Shown: positions 53,285 to 61,507 of the stretch, one piece after another | Position numbering within the stretch: the stretch's first letter is position 1 | How the letters are laid out: the number at the start of each line of letters is the position of its first letter | NCBI RefSeq assembly: GCF_015710975.1 | Contig: NZ_CP049783.1 | Coordinates: 2,795,501 to 2,859,500, forward strand | Reading direction: 5' to 3' | Source of the DNA: Paenibacillus polymyxa | GTDB lineage: Bacteria; Bacillota; Bacilli; Paenibacillales; Paenibacillaceae | Length of the DNA stretch: 64,000 nucleotides | Position numbers and translations under genes: made by a program | The notes under the pieces: generated by a model | Seen by the model: the letters and a program-made list of their open reading frames with translations, nothing else | The model's database searches: none | What the model was told of the DNA's origin: nothing

Positions 53285-54913
53285 ATGATCAGTACAAGCG
53301 GCGTAACGCTTCGTTATGGTAAACGCCCACTTTTTGAAGACGTAAATATCAAATTTACTCCTGGGAACTGCTATGGCCTGATTGGGGCGAATGGCGCGGG
53401 TAAATCCACCTTTTTGAAAATTCTTTCCGGTGAAATTGAAGCCAATTCAGGTGAGGTTCACATGACACCGGGCGAACGGATGGCTGTCCTCAAGCAGAAC
53501 CATTATGAATACGATGAATTTCCGGTTCTGGAAACCGTTATTATGGGTCATACGCGTCTGTATGAAATCATGAAGGAAAAGGATGCACTGTACGCCAAAG
53601 CGGAGTTTTCCGAAGCAGACGGTTTACGTGCTGGTGAATTGGAAGGCGAATTTGCAGAGCTGAACGGTTGGGATGCCGAGCCGGATGCGGCTGCATTGTT
53701 GATCGGTCTGGGGATTCCGCGTGATCTGCATGACAAAAAAATGGCTGAAATGAGCGGCAACGACAAAGTGCGCGTTCTGTTGGCACAAGCGTTGTTTGGT
53801 CGTCCGAACAATTTGCTGCTTGATGAGCCTACCAACCATTTGGATCTCGAATCCATTCAGTGGCTGGAGAACTTCCTGATGGACTATGAAGGCACCGTCA
53901 TCGTTGTATCCCATGACCGTCACTTCTTGAACAAGGTATGTACGCATATTGCGGATATTGATTTTGGTAAAATCCAGATGTATGTCGGCAACTATGACTT
54001 CTGGTACGAGTCCAGCCAGCTTGCACTTACACTGGCTCGCGATGCGAACAAGAAAAAGGAAGAAAAAATCAAAGAACTGCAAGCCTTTATTCAGCGCTTT
54101 TCTGCGAATGCTTCCAAGTCCAAACAAGCAACTTCGCGTAAAAAGCAACTGGATAAAATTACGCTGGACGACATCCGTCCATCGAACCGTAAATATCCGT
54201 TCATTAACTTCAAGCCTGAGCGTGAAGCGGGCAAACAATTGCTGACTGTAGATAGCCTCAGTAAAACCGTGGAAGGCGAGCAAGTGCTGAACGAGTTCAG
54301 TCTGGTCGTGAACAAAGGCGATAAAATTGCGTTTGTAGGTCCGAACGGTCTCCCTAAAACAACGCTCTTCCAGATCTTGATGAACGAACTGGAAGCGGAT
54401 AATGGTGAATTTTCCTGGGGGATTACAACGAGCCAAGCGTATTTCCCGAAAGATAACTCCACTTATTTTGAAGGTGTGGATCTGAATCTGGTGGACTGGT
54501 TGCGTCAATATTCCAAGGATCAGGATGAAACGTTCCTGCGCGGCTTCTTGGGACGTATGCTTTTCTCAGGCGAAGAAGCGCTTAAGAAAGCAAGTGTGCT
54601 GTCCGGGGGAGAAAAGGTTCGCTGTATGCTGGCAAAAATGATGCTGAACGGTGCTAACGTACTGCTTCTGGAAGAACCGACCAACCACTTGGACTTGGAA
54701 TCTATCACAGCGCTGAACAATGGTCTGATCGATTTTGACGGGACTATTTTGTTCACTTCTCATGACCATCAGTTCATTCAAACCATCGCGAATCGCATCG
54801 TGGAAATTACACCAAACGGCGTAATCGACCGTACGATGAGCTATGATGAATACTTGGAAAATGAAGAAATCGCTCAATTGCGTGAACGCATGTATCCGGT
54901 AGAAATCGGCTAA
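53285..54913 (+). CDS. ABC-F family ATPase, YkpA/YbiT-like
   Basis: The 542-residue protein has two ATP-binding domains and no membrane part, joined by the ABC-F linker (LTLARDANKKKEEKIKELQAFIQRFSANASKSKQATSRKK). Domain 1: Walker A GANGAGKST, signature changed to MSGNDKVRV, Walker B LLLDEPTNHLD. Domain 2: Walker A reads GPNGLPKTTL rather than GxxGxGKST, signature LSGGEKVRC is normal, Walker B reads LLLEEPTNHLD. Similar changes occur in YkpA relatives, so they may be family traits. ABC-F proteins act on the ribosome in translation factor or antibiotic protection roles. The terminator after it is strong; the gene is single. Confidence 0.9.
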   Translation: MISTSGVTLRYGKRPLFEDVNIKFTPGNCYGLIGANGAGKSTFLKILSGEIEANSGEVHMTPGERMAVLKQNHYEYDEFPVLETVIMGHTRLYEIMKEKDALYAKAEFSEADGLRAGELEGEFAELNGWDAEPDAAALLIGLGIPRDLHDKKMAEMSGNDKVRVLLAQALFGRPNNLLLDEPTNHLDLESIQWLENFLMDYEGTVIVVSHDRHFLNKVCTHIADIDFGKIQMYVGNYDFWYESSQLALTLARDANKKKEEKIKELQAFIQRFSANASKSKQATSRKKQLDKITLDDIRPSNRKYPFINFKPEREAGKQLLTVDSLSKTVEGEQVLNEFSLVVNKGDKIAFVGPNGLPKTTLFQILMNELEADNGEFSWGITTSQAYFPKDNSTYFEGVDLNLVDWLRQYSKDQDETFLRGFLGRMLFSGEEALKKASVLSGGEKVRCMLAKMMLNGANVLLLEEPTNHLDLESITALNNGLIDFDGTILFTSHDHQFIQTIANRIVEITPNGVIDRTMSYDEYLENEEIAQLRERMYPVEIG

Positions 54914-54947
54914 CATCCGAACCGCTAATTTCAGCAAATAGATAAAC

Positions 54948-54999
54948 GAAAGAGGAGCTCCATCAGGCAATTGCCTTGGCCGGGAGACTCCTCTTTTTT
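54948..54999 (+). terminator. terminator of the ABC-F gene
   Basis: AAAGAGGAG with CTCC pairs with GGAGACTCCTCTTT, leaving a small bulge, followed by a T-run. Confidence 0.8.
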
Positions 55000-55094
55000 C
55001 GTTTTGTGCCATGACCCTTAGCTTACTTGGTTCCGAGAGTGAGTCAAGATAGATCCCGCCTGATCTCGGTACCCTATAAAGTCTATGGAGTGGC

Positions 55095-55280
55095 TTATGA
55101 TCCGCCTGTACGACGGCGTTGGTTGTTCGGCTTCTTCGTATTTTGGCTTTTCAGTGTTTTGGTGGAACCGCCTTGAAAGCCGCCCTGCTGTGAAGCGCCG
55201 GACTGCTGTTTTTTTTGTGCCAGCTTTTCGCGAATGGCATCTGCGAGATTAATTTTACGTGGTTCCTTAGCATCGCTCAT
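55095..55280 (-). CDS. small basic, Gln/Gly-rich cytoplasmic protein, unknown function
   Basis: The 61-residue product begins with a short helix (INLADAIREKLAQKK) and continues in a Gly/Ser/Gln-rich, strongly basic tail ending RRRTGGS. The ribosome binding site AGGAGG lies at an ideal distance, which makes expression likely. I do not recognise a characterised family. The tail suggests binding to RNA or a partner protein, but that is inference. It is monocistronic. Confidence 0.65.
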   Translation of the reverse strand: MSDAKEPRKINLADAIREKLAQKKQQSGASQQGGFQGGSTKTLKSQNTKKPNNQRRRTGGS

Positions 55281-55605
55281 GAATAAATTCCTCCTGTTGC
55301 CGCCAGATTCATGTCAATCATGCTGGATTGAAGAAAAACGCGGCTGTGTCCTCATTTTATACGTTTTTAAAAGAAGGGACAAGGGCAACAATGATAACAC
55401 ATCGCTGGAGTGAGGCAAGAGGAGATATGTCTGTTTTTTGCATGAAGGAAAAATTGTTTTGTGTAACCTACAGGGATGGGGCCTGGCAATACTTTTTCAT
55501 TGTTCCTACAGCGATGTAGAGTGGAAAGACTGTTTCTCTAGACCCACACAAAGTTCGTCTGTTATCCTAAAGATAACAGTTTTCCACAGGCGAATTGTTA
55601 TTTTT
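55281..55605. other. intergenic region upstream of the tandem repeats
   Basis: No credible gene is seen. A 63-codon open frame at 55328-55519 has no ribosome binding site and an unnatural composition. The short palindrome TATCCTAAAGATA near 55563 is the only structure noticed. Confidence 0.4.
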
Positions 55606-55692
55606 AGGGCAGCTATGCTGCTTGTTTGAGGGGTAGTGTAAGGGCAGTTGTGCTGCTTGTTTGAGAGGGAGTGTAAGGGCAGCTATGCTGCT
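55606..55692. repeat. 35-bp tandem repeat, two full copies and a partial third
   Basis: The unit AGGGCAGCTATGCTGCTTG... is 35 bases. Copy 1 is 55606-55640, copy 2 55641-55675 with four or five substitutions, copy 3 the first 17 bases at 55676-55692. Each unit contains a small dyad, GCAGC-TAT-GCTGC, which is imperfect in copy 2. They lie 60-150 bases upstream of the CDF transporter start. Confidence 0.85.
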
Positions 55693-55754
55693 ATTTTTAT
55701 TTCTGGGCAGATCTTTACGCTGCGAACTATCTATTTGAAGGAGTGTCCTCCGTT

Positions 55755-56624
55755 GTGGTAAATGTCTATGATGAAATACGAAAAGGTGAGCGAGGGGCGT
55801 GGGTAAGCATTGCTGCTTATCTTTTGCTGTCCGCTTTTAAGCTGATTAGCGGATATATATTTGCCTCTAGCGCGTTGCTGGCCGATGGATTCAACAATGT
55901 CACCGATATTGTGGTGTCGATTGCTGTATTAATCGGTCTAAGAATCTCCCAGAAACCACCAGATTCCGACCATACCTATGGACATTTTCGGGCCGAAACG
56001 ATCGCGGCGCTGCTGGCGTCCTTTATTATGGCTGTCGTTGGTTTGCAGGTGCTGATTGACGGAATCGGAAGCATTTTTAAGGGAGGAAAGCAAACACCGG
56101 ATATTACCTCTGCGGGTGTGGCTGTGATTTGCGCAGTGATTATGTTCGGGGTGTACCTGTACAATAACAGGCTCGCTCGGCAAATCAACAACAAGGCGTT
56201 GCTGGCTGCGGCCAAGGATAATCTATCAGATGCACTCGTCAGTGTTGGAGCAGCAGTGGGCATTATTGGCGCACAGTTCGGGCTGCCGTGGTTGGATACT
56301 GTGGCGGCGATCGTGGTAGGATTCATTATTTGTAAAACGGCGTGGGAGATTTTTAGGGATTCCACACATAGCTTGACTGATGGATTTGATGAGCAAGAAC
56401 TGTCCGACTTACGGAGTACGATTGCTCTTATACCTGGAGTAGAAGGAATTCGAGACGTTAAGGCACGGGTACACGGTAACCACGCACTGGTGGATGTGGT
56501 CATTGAGGTGAATCCGCAACTCAGTCTGATCGAAGGACATCGGATTAGCGACCGGATTGAGGAACGTCTACAAGAGGTTCATAATACAATGCACGTTCAT
56601 GTCCATGTAGAACCTAAATTATAG
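55755..56624 (+). CDS. cation diffusion facilitator (CDF) metal exporter, MneP/MneS-like
   Basis: The 289-residue protein has six membrane helices and a C-terminal ferredoxin-like domain ending in MHVHVHVEPKL. Helix 2 carries NNVTD (Asn and Asp four apart), helix 5 carries DNLSD, and HTYGHFRAET follows helix 2. Zinc CDFs have His-x3-Asp in helix 2; an Asn or Asp at that position is more typical of the manganese group, so Mn(II) efflux is my guess. I chose the GTG at 55755, which is 11 bases after AAGGAG; the upstream GTG at 55743 overlaps that site. Metal identity is not proven. Confidence 0.85.
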   Translation: MVNVYDEIRKGERGAWVSIAAYLLLSAFKLISGYIFASSALLADGFNNVTDIVVSIAVLIGLRISQKPPDSDHTYGHFRAETIAALLASFIMAVVGLQVLIDGIGSIFKGGKQTPDITSAGVAVICAVIMFGVYLYNNRLARQINNKALLAAAKDNLSDALVSVGAAVGIIGAQFGLPWLDTVAAIVVGFIICKTAWEIFRDSTHSLTDGFDEQELSDLRSTIALIPGVEGIRDVKARVHGNHALVDVVIEVNPQLSLIEGHRISDRIEERLQEVHNTMHVHVHVEPKL

Positions 56625-56812
56625 ATTAATTATTAAATAATTAGTATTAAAAGTGACTTTAGACCTATATCAAAAAAGGTGTACACGCTATCTTTTGTGA
56701 CGTTTGGATTATATCTCTCTTCCTGCTGCTTTTACTATAATGAAGGCATGTCCGGCTATATTCGTCGGAATTATGCTCTTCAAATTCGTAAAAACAGCCA
56801 GGAGGTGCAACA

Positions 56813-58003
56813 TTGAGAAGACGCGTGATGGGAATGCTCATGACGTCAGCCGCGCTGTTGGCAGCAATTCATGTGGCGCCGGGTCAGGTTGACGCAGCGG
56901 CATCGACTACAGCATCCACAGGACAGAAGGCGGTTATCCAGGCGGCTGTAAAGCTTAGATCTGGCCCTTCCACTACGGGCGATGTAGTCAGCTTTATGAA
57001 GCAGGGAGAGGCCGTAACGGTATTGGAGAAAACAAACAACTATTGGTATAAGGTCAAGACTTCTGATGGAGTAACCGGCTACACAAGCAGCTCTGACAAG
57101 TACATAAAAGTTGGCGCTACCAGCGTCGCTGCTGCTGTCACCCCGTCCGCCAGCCGTAAAACGGAAGCCTCAGAGTCAGCTAAAACTGTTTCAGCTTCAG
57201 TTAAAAATGTTTCAACTAAAGAGGCTCCGGCTTCAGTGAATAGTTCTGCCGGTCAAACGAAAGCTACGATTCAAACGTCCGTTCGTTTGCGGGCGGAGGC
57301 ATCCACTTCTTCCGAGGTTCTGGGCTATATGAATACAGGGGATGTCGTTACGATTACCGATTCCAGTAACGCGTATTGGTTTAAGATCACCACTGCTGAT
57401 GGTACAGTAGGCTATGTCAGCTCATCTCCACAATATATTCGTATTGGTGAGGGGGTTGTTGTGCAGCAGCCTGTGGCATCTTCGGCTGCACCCGCTTCAG
57501 ATACTACTGCTCTACCTGCGGTAGCGTCTCCTGCTTCGACGGTTAGCTTGCTTTCTGGTGATGCAGCGGCCTCAATCGAACAGGTTATTGACACAGGTAT
57601 GACTTACCTTGGAACACCTTATGAATATGGTTCTGATCGCAACAGTACGGCTACTTTTGATTGCTCGGCATTTACTCGCCAAATTTTCCGTCAGGCTGTA
57701 GGGATCCAGCTCCCGGCAGATTCTCGTTCACAGGGTGAGTGGATCAAGCAGAACAGTCAGCCGAATACAGATATGACTACACTGAAGCGTGGCGATCTGC
57801 TCTTTTTTACAAATTATAATGCATCTTCCGGGGCGTACACGTCCTTGGATAATTCCTCCCAAACGATTACGCATGTAGCTGTATACTTGGGAGACAACAA
57901 GCTTCTCCATACGTTTTCTGTAGCGGCCGGTGGTGTAAAAGTTACGGATTTCAGCAAGCCTTGGCAGGATCGTTTCCTGTTTGGGGGCAGCGTGATCCAA
58001 TAA
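56813..58003 (+). CDS. SH3b-SH3b-NlpC/P60 cell-wall endopeptidase
   Basis: The 396-residue protein starts with TTG five bases after AGGAGGTG. A signal peptide is followed by two bacterial SH3 domains (about 40-100 and 150-210, both with KLRSGPSTTGDV- and RLRAEASTSSEV-like cores) joined by a Ser/Ala-rich linker, then an NlpC/P60 domain (about 255-396). Its catalytic residues are Cys284 (FDCSAFTRQIF) and His354 (ITHVAVYLGDN). Enzymes of this group cut the peptide stems of peptidoglycan, often between D-Glu and the diamino acid, and the SH3b domains bind the wall. It is secreted. A strong terminator follows. Confidence 0.92.
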   Translation: MRRRVMGMLMTSAALLAAIHVAPGQVDAAASTTASTGQKAVIQAAVKLRSGPSTTGDVVSFMKQGEAVTVLEKTNNYWYKVKTSDGVTGYTSSSDKYIKVGATSVAAAVTPSASRKTEASESAKTVSASVKNVSTKEAPASVNSSAGQTKATIQTSVRLRAEASTSSEVLGYMNTGDVVTITDSSNAYWFKITTADGTVGYVSSSPQYIRIGEGVVVQQPVASSAAPASDTTALPAVASPASTVSLLSGDAAASIEQVIDTGMTYLGTPYEYGSDRNSTATFDCSAFTRQIFRQAVGIQLPADSRSQGEWIKQNSQPNTDMTTLKRGDLLFFTNYNASSGAYTSLDNSSQTITHVAVYLGDNKLLHTFSVAAGGVKVTDFSKPWQDRFLFGGSVIQ

Positions 58004-58032
58004 AAACGCCGTTCACTGTTAAAAGCTGCATC

Positions 58033-58084
58033 AAAAAAGGATGTTCCACATCTCTGTTGACCAGGGTGGGAACATCCTTTTTTG
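58033..58084 (+). terminator. terminator of the NlpC/P60 gene
   Basis: AAAAAAGGATGTTCC pairs with GGAACATCCTTTTTT around a loop of about 20 bases. Confidence 0.85.
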
Positions 58085-58132
58085 ATAAGCATATGATACA
58101 TATCACGTTTGGGTGTAGCTATCATCCAACGT

Positions 58133-58300
58133 CTATGAAGCTCGTTTTCTTCCGGTAAAAAGTGAAATAACGAATAAGACCAAAAATAGCACAAATAACA
58201 TTTTGGCTATTGTAGCTGCTACGGAGACGACGATACCAAAAAAACCTAAAATCCCGGCGATCACAGCAAAAACTAAGAATAAAGCCGACCATTTCAGCAT
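58133..58300 (-). CDS. DUF1328/YtjA-family small membrane protein
   Basis: The 55-residue protein has two hydrophobic helices: [22 protein letters not shown] and [23 protein letters not shown], ending in RKRAS. This matches the DUF1328 family, common in stress regulons. I chose the ATG at 58300 because AAAGGAGG lies at a good distance; a longer reading to 58447 adds non-conserved sequence. Its role is unknown; association with envelope or stress responses is only inferred from neighbours. Confidence 0.85.
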   Translation of the reverse strand: MLKWSALFLVFAVIAGILGFFGIVVSVAATIAKMLFVLFLVLFVISLFTGRKRAS

Positions 58301-58484
58301 GTTCTGTATCCTCCTTTGATTGTATATAATGTGGCATACTCGCGCCCCGATAGAGCGTGGTAGCAGATGACGGTGACTTCTACAGATTAAGTGTGGCTGT
58401 GCCATCATTATACGTTGTTTTAAACGGTGCGAGGGCCCGTGAATCATAACCTTTGGAGCACAAGAAGATACCAGTCTGGACGTT

Positions 58485-58510
58485 GTTTCGTGTCCGAATG
58501 TAGAGGGTAA
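58485..58510 (+). promoter_or_regulatory. SigB-like promoter candidate upstream of the DUF948 gene
   Basis: GTTTCG (58485-58490), a 14-base spacer and GGGTAA (58505-58510) resemble the SigB pattern GTTTAA-N12-14-GGGTAT. A similar element precedes the YflT-family gene. Support is by pattern only. Confidence 0.35.
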
Positions 58511-58561
58511 CTATGCAGTAATCATAAACATCATCGTGAAAGACGAAAGAGAGGTTACGCT

Positions 58562-59083
58562 ATGTTAACACAGGTAAGCATTTTTATTATTGCTATCGCA
58601 TTTGCCGTACTCGTTATTTACCTTATTAAGACATTGAAAGCAGCTCAAGGTTCTCTAGATAAGGTAACTCAAACCTTGCAGGAAGTACAAAAGACAGTCG
58701 ATGAACTAAGTTATGAAGTAAAACAAACGGTTCGACATGCAAATGACATCACCGCAGACGTTGATCATAAATTGAAGCAAGTGGAACCTGTGATGGAGTC
58801 GGTTAAAAACCTGGGGGAGGTACTCAGCGAAGTGACGCTGGCCGCCAAGCAGGCTTCAACAGCGTTAATGACACGCCTTCAGAAGTCACGTAGCACTGCG
58901 AGCAGCACTTCCGGAACGGAGAAGGCGATCAAGTCAACGGGATCGAACAGACCTTTGACTGCAACAGAGCGGACGGTTCAGAGCTACAATGCCACTTATG
59001 GGGAACCTGCGGGCAAGCCGGCTAAGAACTGGCTGGGTTATGTAGACATCGCTGCTGGGGTGTGGCAGAAAATGCGTCAGTAG
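58562..59083 (+). CDS. DUF948 (YtxG-like) membrane-anchored general stress type protein
   Basis: This 173-residue protein has one N-terminal helix (FIIAIAFAVLVIYLIKTL) and a long predicted coiled coil (about 25-110, LDKVTQTLQEVQKTVDELSYEVKQTVRHANDI and similar heptads), then a disordered Ser/Thr-rich tail. These features define DUF948, whose Bacillus member YtxG is a general stress protein. It may tether or space something at the membrane. AGAGAGG lies upstream. It is followed by an unrelated exported protein gene and the YflT gene. Confidence 0.85.
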   Translation: MLTQVSIFIIAIAFAVLVIYLIKTLKAAQGSLDKVTQTLQEVQKTVDELSYEVKQTVRHANDITADVDHKLKQVEPVMESVKNLGEVLSEVTLAAKQASTALMTRLQKSRSTASSTSGTEKAIKSTGSNRPLTATERTVQSYNATYGEPAGKPAKNWLGYVDIAAGVWQKMRQ

Positions 59084-59133
59084 TATAGTGCTGAACCGTA
59101 AACTATAGGAAATTCATTGAAAGGGTGAGAATT

Positions 59134-59652
59134 ATGATGAAGACATTATTACTAGCCGCTGGTTTGCTCACTCCCTTTTCCGGACAGGATACGGTTCAGC
59201 AAACCGTCTCCCCGCAGACAGCGGGGCATATGGTAAGGGCTGTTCAGACGATAACTGATCCACATGCTGTGCCAACTGATTTTCATACCTTAAATGGCAT
59301 ATCTCTGGATGATACTCGTGCGGATGTATTGAAAAAACTGGGCAAGCCACTTCGAATTAAGAAGGATAAGCTGCTGCTTTCTACAGAATATCAATACCCG
59401 GATGTCACCGTAGGTATGCGTGAGGACGTCGTCTCCTATGTGCATGTAGATCCTGCTGCCGGTCGAATCAAAGTGAATGATAAGTGGCTGCCACTGCAAC
59501 GGAAAACGCTGGATCAGGAGCTAGGCGGCTCGCAATTTACGGCAGAAGACGGAGAGGTGTATGTGCGCGGGCAGCGGGCGATCAAAGTATTTACGGATAA
59601 GACGTCTGACAAGCCAAAGTATGTTGAGTTTTTTGATGAAACGGAGTGGTAA
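59134..59652 (+). CDS. exported protein of unknown function
   Basis: I do not recognise this 172-residue protein. Residues 1-20 form a probable signal peptide (MMKTLLLAAGLLTPFSGQ). The mature part holds a segment GISLDDTRADVLKKLGKPLRIKKD, resembling the stability/folding repeat found in some extracellular SmpA/BamE-like modules, then beta-strand-rich sequence with VGMREDVVSYVHVDPAAGRIKVND. I place the start at ATG 59134 because AAAGGG precedes it; the next ATG three bases on is also possible. Confidence 0.6.
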   Translation: MMKTLLLAAGLLTPFSGQDTVQQTVSPQTAGHMVRAVQTITDPHAVPTDFHTLNGISLDDTRADVLKKLGKPLRIKKDKLLLSTEYQYPDVTVGMREDVVSYVHVDPAAGRIKVNDKWLPLQRKTLDQELGGSQFTAEDGEVYVRGQRAIKVFTDKTSDKPKYVEFFDETEW

Positions 59653-59685
59653 TCGATTTTTTTCGAGGCGTGACATCATATGGAA

Positions 59686-59711
59686 GTTTCAAATGGATGA
59701 ATGAAGTGTAA
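59686..59711 (+). promoter_or_regulatory. SigB-like promoter candidate upstream of the YflT-family gene
   Basis: GTTTCA (59686-59691), a 14-base spacer and GTGTAA (59706-59711) share spacing and most bases with the element at 58485. It is 39 bases before the start codon. Confidence 0.3.
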
Positions 59712-59749
59712 TAGTCAGAGAAGTCAATCCTTAAAGGAGCGTGAGAAAC

Positions 59750-60091
59750 ATGAATCAGACCAATCATAAATCTTATGCCAAGGTGGTAGAGAACGGTGTA
59801 CAAGCCGTTGAAGCTGTGAATGAGTTGCGTAACACGGGCTATCGTTATGAGGATGTGTTCGTGCTCGCTCATGATCAGGATCGGACGGATCGTATCGCAG
59901 ATACGGTAGCTGCCAAGGAAATCGGGATTAAAGAAGAGGGCGTTTTTGACTCCTTAGCGAATTTGTTCCGTTCTCGTGGCGATGAGCTTCGTGCTAAAAT
60001 CACTTCCTTAGGTTTTACCGATACGGAAGCAGATTTTTATGAAAAAGAATTGGATCAGGGTAAAGTGCTGGTTATTGCGAAAAAAGCGTGA
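59750..60091 (+). CDS. YflT-family general stress protein
   Basis: The 113-residue protein has the YflT/GSP17M domain: AKVVENGVQAVEAVNELRNTGYRYEDVFVLAHDQDRTDRIAD, followed by EEGVFDSLANLFRSRGDELRAKITSLGFTDTEADFYEKELDQGKVLVIAKK. In Bacillus, YflT is a SigB-dependent stress protein of unknown mechanism. The ATG at 59750 follows AAAGGAGCG. A possible SigB-like promoter lies upstream. The phosphatase gene encoding an RsbY-like protein is 235 bases downstream, after a terminator. Confidence 0.85.
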   Translation: MNQTNHKSYAKVVENGVQAVEAVNELRNTGYRYEDVFVLAHDQDRTDRIADTVAAKEIGIKEEGVFDSLANLFRSRGDELRAKITSLGFTDTEADFYEKELDQGKVLVIAKKA

Positions 60092-60175
60092 TTTTCCAGC
60101 TCATCATAGGATTAAGCAAACTTAGATTTGAAAAAGAGGATGTTGGCCGCAGCCCAAGTGTTTCGCGTGTCCTCC

Positions 60176-60227
60176 AAAAACATAGATAAGGAATGGGGTT
60201 TTAGCCTCATTCCTTATCTATGTTTTT
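60176..60227 (+). terminator. terminator of the YflT-family gene
   Basis: AAAAACATAGATAAGGAATG pairs exactly with CATTCCTTATCTATGTTTTT around a 12-base loop. Confidence 0.9.
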
Positions 60228-60325
60228 GGAATGCCTGCTTACGGAAACGCTATTTCTAATTAACAAGGGTGTTGCCCCATAAGCAGGTATAGTATAATAC
60301 ATGGGTTACAGATAAGGAGAGAGCA

Positions 60326-61507
60326 ATGAGAATTCTAATTGTTGATGATAATCCAACGAATGTCATTATTATTCGTGAAATACTAAAAAAAGAAAATTAT
60401 CGCGATGTGATCTCTGCCAGCTCGGCCGCAGAAATGCTGGAACATTTGGGAATCGGCGACCGTACCATTAGTCTTCGCCCCCGTCCTTCGGATATTGATT
60501 TGGTGCTGCTCGATATGATGATGCCTGAAATGGATGGCATTGAAGCTTGCAGTATTGTACAGGAATATGAACATTTAAAAGATATTCCGATTATTATGGT
60601 CACCGCTGTAGGCGATTCTAAAAAATTGGCCGAAGCTCTGGATGTGGGAGCCGTTGATTATGTCACAAAGCCGATCAACAAGGTAGAGCTAATGGCGCGA
60701 ATTCGATCTGCCTTGCGTCTTAAACAGGAAAAAGACTGGCATAAGGACCGGGATCAGCGAATTCAGGATGAATTGAAACTGGCTGCGATGGTGCAGCAGG
60801 CGGTGCTGAGTCCTGCCATTCAGGACCCTATGCTGCAAGCGAATGCACTGTACCAGCCTTCCTTTGAACTGGCGGGAGATTTATATTCATGGTATCCGCT
60901 AGGAGAAGGGAGATATGCCATCATTTTGCTCGATATGATGGGCCATGGCATTTCTTCTTCTTTGTTTTGCATGTTCATTGCGTCTGTACTCAAGGATACG
61001 GTGACCACGTATGTGGAGCCGGAGAAGGTCATACAAGAGCTGAATCGTCGTTTTAATCAACTGGACCTGGGCAAGCAGCTGGTACAGTATTATTTTACGG
61101 CGATTTATATGGTGATTGATACTCGTTCACGGCGAATTGACTATGTAAATGCAGGGCATCCTCCCGGCTTGCTGTTCAATCAGGACGGTAGCATAACCAA
61201 ATTAGACCGTGCGTGTAGTCCGGTCGGATTGTTTGATAAAATTGATGCAGAGATGCACACGATTTATTACGAAGGAACTGGGCATATCGCTTTGTATACA
61301 GATGGCTTGCTGGAGACGGTAGAAGGTGAATATGAGGAACAATTGGAGTATCTGACTGCCTGTCTGCGCAAGTATGAGGAATGGAATGAAGAAGCGATGC
61401 TGGATGCGTTTTTTCGTAACGAGGGGCCGCAGGATCGCGATGATGATAAGTGCCTGATCTGGATTTCATTGAAAGAGGGAGAGAGCTTGCATGAAAATCA
61501 GAAATAA
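60326..61507 (+). CDS. receiver-PP2C (SpoIIE-type) phosphatase, RsbY-like
   Basis: The 393-residue protein has a CheY-like receiver (about 1-125; Asp7-Asp8, phospho-acceptor Asp63 in LLDMMMPEMDG, Lys115 in TKP), a short helical linker (about 135-160) and a PP2C/SpoIIE serine phosphatase (about 165-390) with AGDLYSWY, ILLDMMGHGISS, GHPPGLLF, IALYTDGLLE and DDKCLIW. A receiver-PP2C protein made with a sensor kinase matches RsbY of the Bacillus cereus group, which dephosphorylates an anti-anti-sigma factor. Its end overlaps the kinase gene by 17 bases. No sigma, RsbV or RsbW gene is in the window, so the output is unknown. Confidence 0.88.
   Translation: MRILIVDDNPTNVIIIREILKKENYRDVISASSAAEMLEHLGIGDRTISLRPRPSDIDLVLLDMMMPEMDGIEACSIVQEYEHLKDIPIIMVTAVGDSKKLAEALDVGAVDYVTKPINKVELMARIRSALRLKQEKDWHKDRDQRIQDELKLAAMVQQAVLSPAIQDPMLQANALYQPSFELAGDLYSWYPLGEGRYAIILLDMMGHGISSSLFCMFIASVLKDTVTTYVEPEKVIQELNRRFNQLDLGKQLVQYYFTAIYMVIDTRSRRIDYVNAGHPPGLLFNQDGSITKLDRACSPVGLFDKIDAEMHTIYYEGTGHIALYTDGLLETVEGEYEEQLEYLTACLRKYEEWNEEAMLDAFFRNEGPQDRDDDKCLIWISLKEGESLHENQK

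Noticed and set aside
53624..54508. 294-codon open frame antisense to the ABC-F gene
   Set aside because: It is a shadow of a strongly conserved gene on the other strand and encodes no recognisable domain.
55328..55519. 63-codon open frame as a gene
   Set aside because: It has no ribosome binding site, its composition is unlike neighbouring proteins, and it lies in a region with little structure.
55606..55692. CRISPR array
   Set aside because: The repeats are directly adjacent with no spacers, there are only two and a half copies, and no cas gene is nearby.
58200..58447. SigB-type -35 GTTTAA upstream of the DUF1328 gene on the minus strand
   Set aside because: No GGGTAT-like -10 occurs at the right distance, so it was not listed as a promoter.
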